From Nocardiopsis sp. FIRDI 009 (GTDB lineage: Bacteria; Actinomycetota; Actinomycetes; Streptosporangiales; Streptosporangiaceae), in contig NZ_QPNC01000053.1 in the NCBI RefSeq assembly GCF_003386285.1, positions 1-56,134 of the forward strand: a stretch of DNA of 56,134 nt. Reading direction: 5' to 3'. Both the position numbers and the translations under genes were made by a program. The notes under the pieces are model-generated. The model was not told where the DNA came from, made no database searches, and saw only the letters and a list, made by a program, of their open reading frames with translations. Shown one piece after another: positions 17,506-25,149 of the stretch (within the stretch, counting starts at the first letter, position 1; each line of letters begins with the position of its first letter).

Positions 17506-18402
17506 TCACTCCCGGGCCACCGGAACCTCCACCGGCCCGTGGTAGAAGGGGTCGAAGACGATCCGGTCCACGTCCACGGCACCGCGCACGGTGATCGTCC
17601 CGCTCACGGTCTCCCCCGGGTCGAGCTTCTGCACATCCAGCGCGTTGTCGTCCAGGGCGATGGCCTCACCGGTCTCGTGTTCGACACCTTCGGTGTCCAC
17701 GATCGAGAAGTACAGCGGGTTGATGTCGATCTCCTCCTCACCGTCGTTGGTGATGGTCACCTCGACACTCGTGTACTCCCCGTCGGAGTAGAGCGGACTG
17801 GGCTCGAAGTCGGTCATCCGCGCGGTGATCTCCTCGGTCACGTCCTCCGCCGTGGGCGTGTCCCCGGGCCCCACCGTCTCCGACACGTCCGGGGACGTCC
17901 CGCCGCCCCCCGCCGCGACCAGCAGCAGCGCGGTACACCCGCCCAGGAGCAGCAGCAGGAGCAGCAGGACGCCGCAACCGATGCCGATGATCTTGCCCCA
18001 GGGCGTGGGCTTGGGCGGCGGCGGACCGTACCCTCCGGGCGGCGGCGCGCCCCACGGCGGCCCCTGCGGGGGCGGCGGAGGCGGCGGACCGCCGGGGTAG
18101 CTGCCGACCCCGGCTCCGGCCATGTCTGTCTCGCCGTACCCCGGGGCGTATCCGGCGTGCTCGAACCCGGCCTGCGCCCGCCCGCTGGGACCCTCCGACG
18201 GCTCACCGGTGACCGGTTCCGGCGGCGCCCCGGTGGGGTGCTCCCCCGGCGGGAACCCGCCGGGCGGCCGACCTGGCTCCTCGGGCTCCTCCGACCGACC
18301 CCGGGGTTCCTCCGGCTCCCCTCCGGAGGGGTCCTCACCGCCCTCGGCCGGGTGGGGCCCCGGCCGCTCCTCCGGTCCCTCCTCGGGCTCTCGGTCGGTC
18401 AT
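17506..18402 (-). CDS. DUF4352 domain protein with Pro-rich cytosolic region and one membrane helix
   Basis: The 298-residue protein begins with a long acidic and Pro/Gly-rich disordered segment (1-145, ending in PPPPPPPQGPPWG and PPPPKPTPWGK). One strong membrane helix follows (about 151-172, IIGIGCGVLLLLLLLLGGCTALLLVA), then an extracellular DUF4352-type beta-sandwich (~205-298). DUF4352 domains form immunoglobulin-like folds in cell-surface proteins and lipoproteins of Gram-positives. A Cys falls within the helix, but no standard lipobox at an N-terminus is present. The start 18402 has GAGGGGTG upstream. It converges with the FhuF-like gene and its role is unknown. Confidence 0.75.
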   Translation of the reverse strand: MTDREPEEGPEERPGPHPAEGGEDPSGGEPEEPRGRSEEPEEPGRPPGGFPPGEHPTGAPPEPVTGEPSEGPSGRAQAGFEHAGYAPGYGETDMAGAGVGSYPGGPPPPPPPQGPPWGAPPPGGYGPPPPKPTPWGKIIGIGCGVLLLLLLLLGGCTALLLVAAGGGGTSPDVSETVGPGDTPTAEDVTEEITARMTDFEPSPLYSDGEYTSVEVTITNDGEEEIDINPLYFSIVDTEGVEHETGEAIALDDNALDVQKLDPGETVSGTITVRGAVDVDRIVFDPFYHGPVEVPVARE

Positions 18403-18546
18403 GAGCACACCCCTCGTCCAGCCGCGTCCGCCCACCGGGGCCGGTAGACGTCTTCCGAACTGCACCGTAACCGCACGGGCCCCCGCGCACGGGGCGCTAC
18501 CAGCGTGTTTCCGGTAAAGGTCCGGCCGAGTTTTCGGCGTGGCCGC

Positions 18547-19842
18547 TCAGACCCCGGGCAGGCGCTCGGCACGTCGGGCCACGAGCACGCGCACCGCCAG
18601 CAGCACGACCGGGAGGGTGAACAGAGCGGCGAACAGGTTGAGGCCACCGAAACCGGCCTGGGTGAGCACGACCCCCGACAGCGCGCCCGCCGACGCGCCA
18701 CCCAGGTTCATGAGCAGGTCGCTCAGGCCCTGCACCCGCGGACGCGCGTCGTCGGACACCGACTCGGCCAGCAGCGTCGACCCGGACACCAGACCGAACG
18801 ACCACCCCAGACCGAGCAGCACCAGGCCGAGCGTCACCCGCACCTCGTCGTCTCCGGCGGTACCGGCGACCGCCACGGCCGCCAGGAGCACACCCTGTCC
18901 GGCCAACAGCACGGGCACCCGGCCGAGGCGGTCGGTGAGCCAGCCCACGATCGGGGAGAACGCGTACATCCCGGCGATGTGCAGCGAGATGGTCAGCCCG
19001 ACGACCGTCAGCGCGGCCCCGTGGTGGGACATGTGCACGGGGGTCATGGTCATGACCGCGACCATGACGGTGTGGCTGGCCATGATCCCGACGACCGCCA
19101 ACAGCGCCCGGGGGTTACCGGTGACCTCGGCCAGCCCCGCCAACGGGTTCCGCCGCGCCGGGACCGCCGCGGACGGGCCGGGGGCCTCCGCCCGCGCGGC
19201 GCTCGCCAACAGCGGGTCGGGGCGCAGCAGCGTCAGGGTCAGCACCGCGCCGAGGACGAACCCGGCGGTGGTGAACAGCACCGGACCGAGCAGCGCGGGC
19301 AGCCCGACCAGGGCGGCCACGCGCCCCCCGACACCGACGAGGTTGGGGCCCAGCACGGCGCCGACGGTCGTCGCCCACACCACGATCGACAGGTCGCGGC
19401 CCCGGCTGTCCTCGTCGGCCAGGTCGGCGGCGGCGTGCCTGGCCTGGAGGTTGGTGGCGGTCCCCGCGCCGATGAGCACCATGCCGACCAGGAACGGGAC
19501 GAACCACCCCAGGACGGTGGCCGCGACGACCACGGAACTGCCGACCCCGCCCAGGGCCCACCCCAGCGCCAGTCCGGGACGGCGTCCGCGCCGCGCGGCC
19601 ATCGAGGCCAGGGGCAGGGCGAACACGGCCGCGCCCAGCGTGATCATCGTGGTGGCCGCACCCGACCAGGTGTCCGAACCGGTCAGGTCCCGGGCGATGA
19701 GCGCGCCCACGGCCAGCATGGAGCCCATCCCGACGCCGCCGACGACCTGGGTGAGCATCAGCACCAGAACGGTGCGGCGTTGCAGGCGGACGCGTCGGTC
19801 CTCCGTGAGCCCCCGACCGCTCAGCGTGTGTTCCGTGGTCAC
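18547..19842 (-). CDS. MFS transporter, probable drug/metabolite exporter
   Basis: The approximately 431-residue protein has 12 predicted membrane helices in two halves of six. A conserved loop follows helix 2 (ASMAARRGRRPGLALG) and its counterpart in the second half is GWLTDRLGRVPVLLAG. This is the DHA1-like pattern of drug and metabolite exporters; the substrate is unknown. The GTG at 19842 has GAAGGGCGG upstream. An alternative ATG at 19896 overlaps the stop of the upstream small gene as ATGA, which would couple the two translationally. Either way, it is probably co-transcribed with the 79-residue protein gene. Confidence 0.85.
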   Translation of the reverse strand: MTTEHTLSGRGLTEDRRVRLQRRTVLVLMLTQVVGGVGMGSMLAVGALIARDLTGSDTWSGAATTMITLGAAVFALPLASMAARRGRRPGLALGWALGGVGSSVVVAATVLGWFVPFLVGMVLIGAGTATNLQARHAAADLADEDSRGRDLSIVVWATTVGAVLGPNLVGVGGRVAALVGLPALLGPVLFTTAGFVLGAVLTLTLLRPDPLLASAARAEAPGPSAAVPARRNPLAGLAEVTGNPRALLAVVGIMASHTVMVAVMTMTPVHMSHHGAALTVVGLTISLHIAGMYAFSPIVGWLTDRLGRVPVLLAGQGVLLAAVAVAGTAGDDEVRVTLGLVLLGLGWSFGLVSGSTLLAESVSDDARPRVQGLSDLLMNLGGASAGALSGVVLTQAGFGGLNLFAALFTLPVVLLAVRVLVARRAERLPGV

Positions 19843-19892
19843 GAGGCCCGCCCTTCGATTCGTCCCGACAACGGATGAATCGTAGACTTTTG

Positions 19893-20132
19893 TCATCGTC
19901 GGCCGTAGCGCCACCTCAGGTAACCGTGCTCACGTTCCACCGAGCGCATCAGCGCGTACAGCGTGTGCGGATCGCGCGCGCTGATCACGAGCCCCTCCTC
20001 GGGCACCACCGGCCAGCACGCGTACGCCCAGAAACAACGGGTGTAGACACCCCACAGGACCGTCCACGCCCCCTGCTTCTGCCACTCGATGTACTCGGCG
20101 ACCCTCCGCCGTTCCTCGTCCGCACCGTCCAT
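19893..20132 (-). CDS. hypothetical 79-residue protein
   Basis: This is a small soluble protein, rich in Trp and Tyr (YIEWQKQGAWTVLWGVYTRCFWAYACW), with a helical C-terminus (DPHTLYALMRSVEREHGYLRWRYGRR). No family is recognised. The look of a single small alpha/beta domain and the coupling to the MFS gene downstream suggest a real gene. The panD terminator at 20244-20273 separates it from panD. Confidence 0.6.
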   Translation of the reverse strand: MDGADEERRRVAEYIEWQKQGAWTVLWGVYTRCFWAYACWPVVPEEGLVISARDPHTLYALMRSVEREHGYLRWRYGRR

Positions 20133-20243
20133 GCCGTCGCTGGACGTACCCGCCCCGGGACGGCACCGAGCAGGCCGGAACCGGCCACCCCGCGCGGCGT
20201 CGGACGGGGTCGGACGGGGAAGGCGGCCGAACCGAACGCACTC

Positions 20244-20273
20244 CGCCGCCGGACGCGTGCGCGTCCGGCGGCG
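20244..20273 (-). terminator. hairpin terminator downstream of panD
   Basis: A 13-bp perfect stem (CGCCGCCGGACGC and its complement) encloses a 4-base loop, 38 bases beyond the panD stop in its reading direction. A T run is not seen. Confidence 0.7.
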
Positions 20274-20311
20274 GGTGTGCGGTCACCGGGCTCCGGCCCG
20301 GTGGGAGGACG

Positions 20312-20716
20312 TCAGCGCCCGGAGACCAGCTCGCTCCCGGGGACCGGCTCGGCCGGGTCGTTGCCCAGCGCCACGATCCGGTTGTCGCGGTCCACGTGCA
20401 CGATGTGCTGGACGTGCTCGGCCCGCTCGGCCTCGGTGACCTGGGCGTAGGAGATGATGATGACCAGGTCGCCCGGGCTGACCAGCCGCGCCGCGGCACC
20501 GTTGATGCCGATCACGCCGCTGCCGCGCTCACCGGTGATCGCGTAGGTGACGAGTCGGTTGCCGTTGTCGATGTCGACGATGTGGACCTGCTCGCCGTCG
20601 ACGATGTCGGCGGCGTCCATCAGGTCGGCGTCGATCGTCACCGAACCGACGTAGTGCAGGTCGGCCTGGGTCACGGTGGCTCGGTGGATCTTGCCGTTGA
20701 TGAGGGTGCGCAGCAC
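20312..20716 (-). CDS. panD: aspartate 1-decarboxylase
   Basis: The 134-residue proenzyme makes beta-alanine from aspartate for pantothenate and coenzyme A synthesis. The self-cleavage site is Gly24-Ser25 in HYVGSVTIDADLMDAADI; Ser25 becomes the pyruvoyl cofactor. The INGAAARLVSPGDLVIIISY segment is typical, and the length matches the family. No other pantothenate gene is adjacent. The next upstream gene on this strand is the fructokinase, 162 bases away, so panD probably has its own promoter. Confidence 0.97.
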   Translation of the reverse strand: MLRTLINGKIHRATVTQADLHYVGSVTIDADLMDAADIVDGEQVHIVDIDNGNRLVTYAITGERGSGVIGINGAAARLVSPGDLVIIISYAQVTEAERAEHVQHIVHVDRDNRIVALGNDPAEPVPGSELVSGR

Positions 20717-20878
20717 TGCTCAATCCTCGCTTCGGGTGTGTCGCGGACTACAGGCCCCCAGGGCGGACGCGGCGGACCGAGTCCACCGCACGACCCCTGG
20801 ACGGGTCCCGTGCTCCCCCCATGATGGCCTCACCCGAAGGTCTCTGTGACCACGGGGGTCCCACTACGCACGCAACAC

Positions 20879-21838
20879 TCACCGATACTCGCTTGTTCCG
20901 CGCAGGAACCGCTCCACCCCGGCCCGGTCGGGAGGATCGGCGCCCTCGGTCGTGCAGGCCAGCGCCGCGGCGGCGGCCGCGAACCCCAACACCTCCGCCG
21001 CCGTGCCCGGGTCCAGCGCGGCGAGCTTGCCCGGACGGTCCAGGTACCCCAGGTCGGACAGGCGGGCGAGCACGGCCGCGCCGAAGGTGTCGCCCGCGCC
21101 CACGGTGTCCCGGACCCGCACCCGCGCCCCCGGCACCGCCACGCGGTCGCCCCAGTGCGCCGACAGCGCCACCGCCCCGTCGCCGCCCCGGGTGAGCAGC
21201 AGCAGGTCGAGTTCGTGCCGGACGACCAGCCGCTCGGCGACCGTGACCGGGTCGCGCCCCGGCTCCAGCCACGCCAGGTCCTCATCGCTCACCTTCACCA
21301 CGTGGGCCGCGTCCATCCACCGTCCCGCGCCCTCGGCGAACGCGGCCCGGTCCAGGCCCACCGCGGGGCGGGCGTTGACGTCGTGGAAGACCGCCACCCG
21401 GCCCCGGTGGGACCGCGCCCACTCCCGCAGCACCCCCGCCCCCGGCTCCAGCGCGGCGGCCAGGGAACCGGTGTGGATCGCCCGGACGCCCCCGGACGGT
21501 TCGGGCAGCTCCTTTGCGTTCCACTGCCAGTCGGCGGTCCCCTCCAGGTAGAAGGAGTACTCCGCGGCCCCGTCGGCGTCCAGGCCCACCACGGCCACCG
21601 TGGCGGGCTCGCGCGCGGCCACGGCCAACCCCAGGTCCACCCCGCGTTCGACCAGGTGGTCCCGGATCCTCTGACCGAACACGTCACCGGACAGGCGGCA
21701 CACCAGGGCGGCCTCCTCCCCCAGCCGGGTCAGGGCGACCGCGGCGTTGGCCGGACCGCCGCCGGGCACCGCCCGCCACAGGTCGCCGCCGGTCTGGGGA
21801 ACCAGATCGACGAGGGCCTCACCGCACACGAGGATCAT
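20879..21838 (-). CDS. PfkB-family fructokinase
   Basis: This is a 319-residue ribokinase-fold sugar kinase. It has the N-terminal GGGPANAAVAL motif (26-36) and the anion-hole motif DTVGAGDTFGAA (244-255), whose Asp250 is the catalytic base. Given the levanase and sugar importer beside it, fructose is the likely substrate, giving fructose 6-phosphate. It is the last gene of the leftward operon; its ATG overlaps the ATPase gene stop (ATGA), implying translational coupling. Other PfkB substrates (ribose, inosine, 2-keto-3-deoxygluconate) cannot be excluded from sequence alone. Confidence 0.87.
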   Translation of the reverse strand: MILVCGEALVDLVPQTGGDLWRAVPGGGPANAAVALTRLGEEAALVCRLSGDVFGQRIRDHLVERGVDLGLAVAAREPATVAVVGLDADGAAEYSFYLEGTADWQWNAKELPEPSGGVRAIHTGSLAAALEPGAGVLREWARSHRGRVAVFHDVNARPAVGLDRAAFAEGAGRWMDAAHVVKVSDEDLAWLEPGRDPVTVAERLVVRHELDLLLLTRGGDGAVALSAHWGDRVAVPGARVRVRDTVGAGDTFGAAVLARLSDLGYLDRPGKLAALDPGTAAEVLGFAAAAAALACTTEGADPPDRAGVERFLRGTSEYR

Positions 21839-22701
21839 CGGGCGGCCCGCCCGGCCAGGGCGCCCTCGGGCAGCTCGGCCGGGTCCAGCGCACCGGTCAT
21901 CACCGCGACCGCGTCGGACATCGCGCAGCCGGAGGGGTCCAGCACGGCGATCCGACGGCCGAGCCGCTGGACGTGCACCCGGTCGGCGATCTCGAACACG
22001 TGCGGCATGTTGTGGCTGATGAGGATCACCGGCAGACCCTTGTCGCGCACCCGGAGGATGAGGTCGAGGACCGCCCGGGACTCGCGTACGCCCAGCGCGG
22101 CGGTCGGCTCGTCCATGATCACGACCCTGTTGCCGAAGGCCGCCGCACGGGCCACCGCGACCGCCTGGCGCTGGCCGCCCGAGAGCGTCTCCACCGCCTG
22201 GTTGGGGTTCTGGATGGTCATGATGCCCAGGTCGTCCAGGTGCCGGGCGGCCTCGGCCCGCATCCGCGCCCGGTCCAGCATCCGCAACACCGACCCGAGC
22301 ACCCCCGGGCGGCGCAGCTCCCGCCCCAGGAAGAGGTTGGTGGCGATGTCCAGGGACGGTGCGACCGCCAGGCTCTGGTGCACGGTCTCGATCCCCGCCT
22401 CCCGGGCGGCGATCGGGGTGGGCAGCCGCACGGGCGCCCCGTCCACCAGGATCTCCCCCTCGTCGGGGACGATCGCCCCCGACAGGACCTTGATCAGACT
22501 GGACTTGCCCGCGCCGTTGTCGCCGATGACGGCGAGGATCTCCCCGGGGTAGAGCTCCAGGTCGGCCCCGGCCAGGGCGGTCACCCCGCCGTAGCGCTTG
22601 ACCAGGCCGCGCGCCTGGAGAACCGGTCGCGTGGTGGAAGGGTCGGGCACCGTCTCCTCCGCCGGTTCGGCGGGGTCGGTCCGCGGGGTCGGCTGGGTCA
22701 T
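21835..22701 (-). CDS. sugar ABC transporter ATPase (FrcA-like)
   Basis: The 288-residue protein has one ABC domain: Walker A IGDNGAGKSS (59-68), signature LSGGQRQ (about 170), Walker B VVIMDEP and an H-loop ISHN. RbsA-type transporters have two such domains in one chain. A single domain resembles FrcA of fructose importers, which forms a homodimer. The first 24 residues are variable. The start ATG overlaps the permease stop and its own stop overlaps the fructokinase start, both as ATGA, so the three genes are translated as a unit. Confidence 0.88.
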   Translation of the reverse strand: MTQPTPRTDPAEPAEETVPDPSTTRPVLQARGLVKRYGGVTALAGADLELYPGEILAVIGDNGAGKSSLIKVLSGAIVPDEGEILVDGAPVRLPTPIAAREAGIETVHQSLAVAPSLDIATNLFLGRELRRPGVLGSVLRMLDRARMRAEAARHLDDLGIMTIQNPNQAVETLSGGQRQAVAVARAAAFGNRVVIMDEPTAALGVRESRAVLDLILRVRDKGLPVILISHNMPHVFEIADRVHVQRLGRRIAVLDPSGCAMSDAVAVMTGALDPAELPEGALAGRAAR

Positions 22702-23753
22702 CGTCGAACCTTTCTGATCCACTGGTCGAGGGAGACGGCGAGGATCACCAGGACGCCGACGGCGAAGTTCTGCCACAGCACGTCCACCCCCGCCAGGGAC
22801 AGACCGTTGCGGCACACGCCCACGATGAGCGCGCCCATGACGGTTCCGATGATCATGCCCCGCCCGCCGAAGAGGCTGGTGCCGCCCAGGACCACGGCGG
22901 TGATGCTGTCGAGGTTGTCCATCACGCCCGCCTGCGGACTGGCCGAGGCGATCCGGCCGATGAGCATCCACGCGCCCACCGCGTACACCAGTCCCGCGAC
23001 CGCGTAGACGCTCAGCAGCACCCGGTTGACGCGGATGCCCGCCAGGCGCGCGGCCTCCCGGTCGTCACCGGTGGCGTACACGTGCCGCCCCCACTGGGTG
23101 CGGTGCAGCGCGTAGGCCAGCACCGCGACGATCACCAGCATGAGGATGGAGCCGTAGGTGACCCGGGTGCCGCCGATGGTGACCACGCGACCGGTCCACA
23201 GCAGCAGGTCCCCCATGTCCGCGCCGCGGATCGTCTCGCTGCGGGAGATCCACAGGTTCAGCGCGAAGAAGATGTTGAGCGAGCCCAGGGTGACGATGAA
23301 GGGCGGCAGCTTGACCCTGGTGACGAGGAAGCCGTTGAACAGGCCGCACGCCATGCCGCTGGCCAGGCCCACCAGGAGGGCGACCGGCGCGGGCACCCCC
23401 AGGTCGGCCGAGAGGCGTCCCATGATGATGGAGCACAGCACCATGATCGAGCCCACCGACAGGTCGATGCCCGCGGTGAGGATGATCAGGGTCTGCCCCA
23501 GCGCCAGCGTGCCGATGACGGCTGTCTGCTGGAGGATCAGCGACAGGTTCGCGGGCTGGAGGAAGTTGGGACTGATCAGGGCGAACGCCAGGACGGTGAG
23601 CAGCAGGACCGCGGCCGGGCCGAGGGTGGCCTGGGCGTGCAGGAGGTGCTGGACCCGGTCGGTCAGGCTCTGGGGACGTACGTCGGCCTCCGGCCCCAGC
23701 GGTGGCGGTTCGGGGGTGGTTGTGGTCACCCGAGGGGTGTTCGAGGTGGTCAC
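22698..23753 (-). CDS. sugar ABC transporter permease (RbsC/FrcC type)
   Basis: This 351-residue integral membrane protein of the BPD_transp_2 family has about eight to ten helices. It carries the family hallmarks GTLALGQTLIILTAGIDLSV and GIRVNRVLLSVYAVAG, and later GGTSLFGGRG. It forms the channel for the sugar delivered by the lipoprotein encoded just upstream. The GTG start at 23753 is 48 bases from the binding-protein stop. An AAGGAAGAG site lies a little far (12 bases), which may tune its level relative to the abundant binding protein. Confidence 0.9.
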   Translation of the reverse strand: MTTSNTPRVTTTTPEPPPLGPEADVRPQSLTDRVQHLLHAQATLGPAAVLLLTVLAFALISPNFLQPANLSLILQQTAVIGTLALGQTLIILTAGIDLSVGSIMVLCSIIMGRLSADLGVPAPVALLVGLASGMACGLFNGFLVTRVKLPPFIVTLGSLNIFFALNLWISRSETIRGADMGDLLLWTGRVVTIGGTRVTYGSILMLVIVAVLAYALHRTQWGRHVYATGDDREAARLAGIRVNRVLLSVYAVAGLVYAVGAWMLIGRIASASPQAGVMDNLDSITAVVLGGTSLFGGRGMIIGTVMGALIVGVCRNGLSLAGVDVLWQNFAVGVLVILAVSLDQWIRKVRR

Positions 23754-23801
23754 GGTGGTTCGGCTCTTCCTTGGTCTCGTGGCGGGCGGTCTCCGACCGG
23801 C

Positions 23802-24854
23802 TCAGCCCCAGCAGTTCTCCCGGCCCCAGGCGCTGTCCCGGGACTCCAGACCCTCGACCTCCTCGTCGGTGATGAGCTCGACGCCGGTGTTGACGAAGTC
23901 CAGGCCCTCGGACGCCTCGGGCGTCTGGCCGGACTCGGCGTACCCGACGACCGCCTCGACGCCCATGGCCGCCATGTCCAGCGGGAACTGCATGGAGGTG
24001 GCGCCGATGACACCGCTGGCGACGTTGTCCACCCCCGGGCAGCCGCCGTCGACCGACACGATGGTCACGTCCTCGGCGCGGCCCGCGGCGCGCAGCGCCT
24101 CGTGGGCCCCGGCGGCGGCGGGCTCGTTGATCGTGTAGACGAGGTTGAGGTCGGGGTCGCGCTGGAGGAGGTTCTCCATCGCGGTGCGTCCGCCCTCCTC
24201 GGCGCCCTCGGTGACCTCGTGGCCGACGATCCGGGGGTCGTCCTCGTCACCGATCTGGCCCGGGTCGGCGATGTCGACCCCCAGCCCCTGGAGGAAGCCC
24301 TGGTCGCGGGCGACGTCCACGGCGATCTGGTTGGGGTTGAGGTCGAGCATGGCCACACGCGGCTCCTCGCCCTCCTCCTCGAACCGCTGGGCCGCCCACC
24401 GCCCGATGAGCTCCCCGGCGAGGAAGTTGTCGGTGGCGAAGGTGGCGTCGACCGCGTCGGCGGGCTCGGTGGGGGTGTCCAGCGCGATGACCATGATCCC
24501 GGCGGCGCGGGCGCGGTCCAGGACCGGCACGATCGCCTCGGAGTCGTTGGGCGTGATGAGGATGCCGTCGGCGCCCGCGGCCATGAGGTTCTCGACCGCC
24601 TGGACCTGGCTCTCGTTGTCGCCGTCGTACTCGCCGGAGAAGGTCTGCAGGGTCACGCCGTGCTCGTCGGCGGCGGCCTCGGCGCCCTCCTGCATCTTGA
24701 CGAAGAACGGGTTGGTCTCGGTCTTGGTGACGAGCCCGACCAGGACCGTGTCGTCACCGCCCCCGCCACCGCCGGAACAGGCGGCCAGCGGGGCCACCAG
24801 CCCCAGTCCCGCGGTGAGGGCCAGGACCCGACGTGTCCACGGTGCGTTCGTCAT
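23802..24854 (-). CDS. sugar ABC transporter substrate-binding lipoprotein
   Basis: This is a 350-residue periplasmic-binding-protein type 1 fold (Peripla_BP_4). A lipoprotein signal peptide ends in PLAAC with Cys26 as the lipid anchor, and a Gly-rich linker follows. The binding domain shows NPFFVKMQEGAEAAADEHGV and ITPNDSEAIVPVLDRARAAG, typical of ribose/fructose/galactose binders. It is the first gene of the leftward operon. The start at 24854 has AAGGAG seven bases upstream and a short positively charged n-region. Fructose is the inferred ligand because of the neighbouring levanase and fructokinase. Confidence 0.9.
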   Translation of the reverse strand: MTNAPWTRRVLALTAGLGLVAPLAACSGGGGGGDDTVLVGLVTKTETNPFFVKMQEGAEAAADEHGVTLQTFSGEYDGDNESQVQAVENLMAAGADGILITPNDSEAIVPVLDRARAAGIMVIALDTPTEPADAVDATFATDNFLAGELIGRWAAQRFEEEGEEPRVAMLDLNPNQIAVDVARDQGFLQGLGVDIADPGQIGDEDDPRIVGHEVTEGAEEGGRTAMENLLQRDPDLNLVYTINEPAAAGAHEALRAAGRAEDVTIVSVDGGCPGVDNVASGVIGATSMQFPLDMAAMGVEAVVGYAESGQTPEASEGLDFVNTGVELITDEEVEGLESRDSAWGRENCWG

Positions 24855-24935
24855 GGGTTTCTCCTTCTGCGCGGCCACGCCGGACGCGAGGCGGGGGATC
24901 GGTGCGCTGCCACGTGACTCGCATCACCGAGACAA

Positions 24936-24977
24936 CGATGTCCCGAAAGTTTCATCGAGACATCGAGCCCGTGTCAA
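24936..24977 (-). promoter_or_regulatory. candidate promoter and LacI operator of the sugar importer operon
   Basis: On the minus strand, TTGACA (24972-24977) is followed after 17 bases by TGAAAC (24949-24954), a plausible -35/-10 pair. The -10 overlaps GAAAGTTTC (24945-24953), an odd-centred palindrome like LacI-family half-sites. An outer inverted repeat (CGATGTC at 24936, GACATCG at 24959) surrounds it. Binding there would block the promoter. The assignment to the LacI protein encoded at 27.4 kb is inferred. Confidence 0.4.
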
Positions 24978-25149
24978 CCCCCCAAGTAACAGCAGTTAAA
25001 TCAACCAATCCCCTCAGGAAGACCCTGTTGACAACGTTGACTCAGCAGATGCATGGTGAGCCACATCACCGACCCGGAGCATCCCGGAAACCCACGGGCC
25101 GCCCGACCGCGGCCCGCCCTTCCCCCAGGGGTCGAGATCGGAGAGGCAC

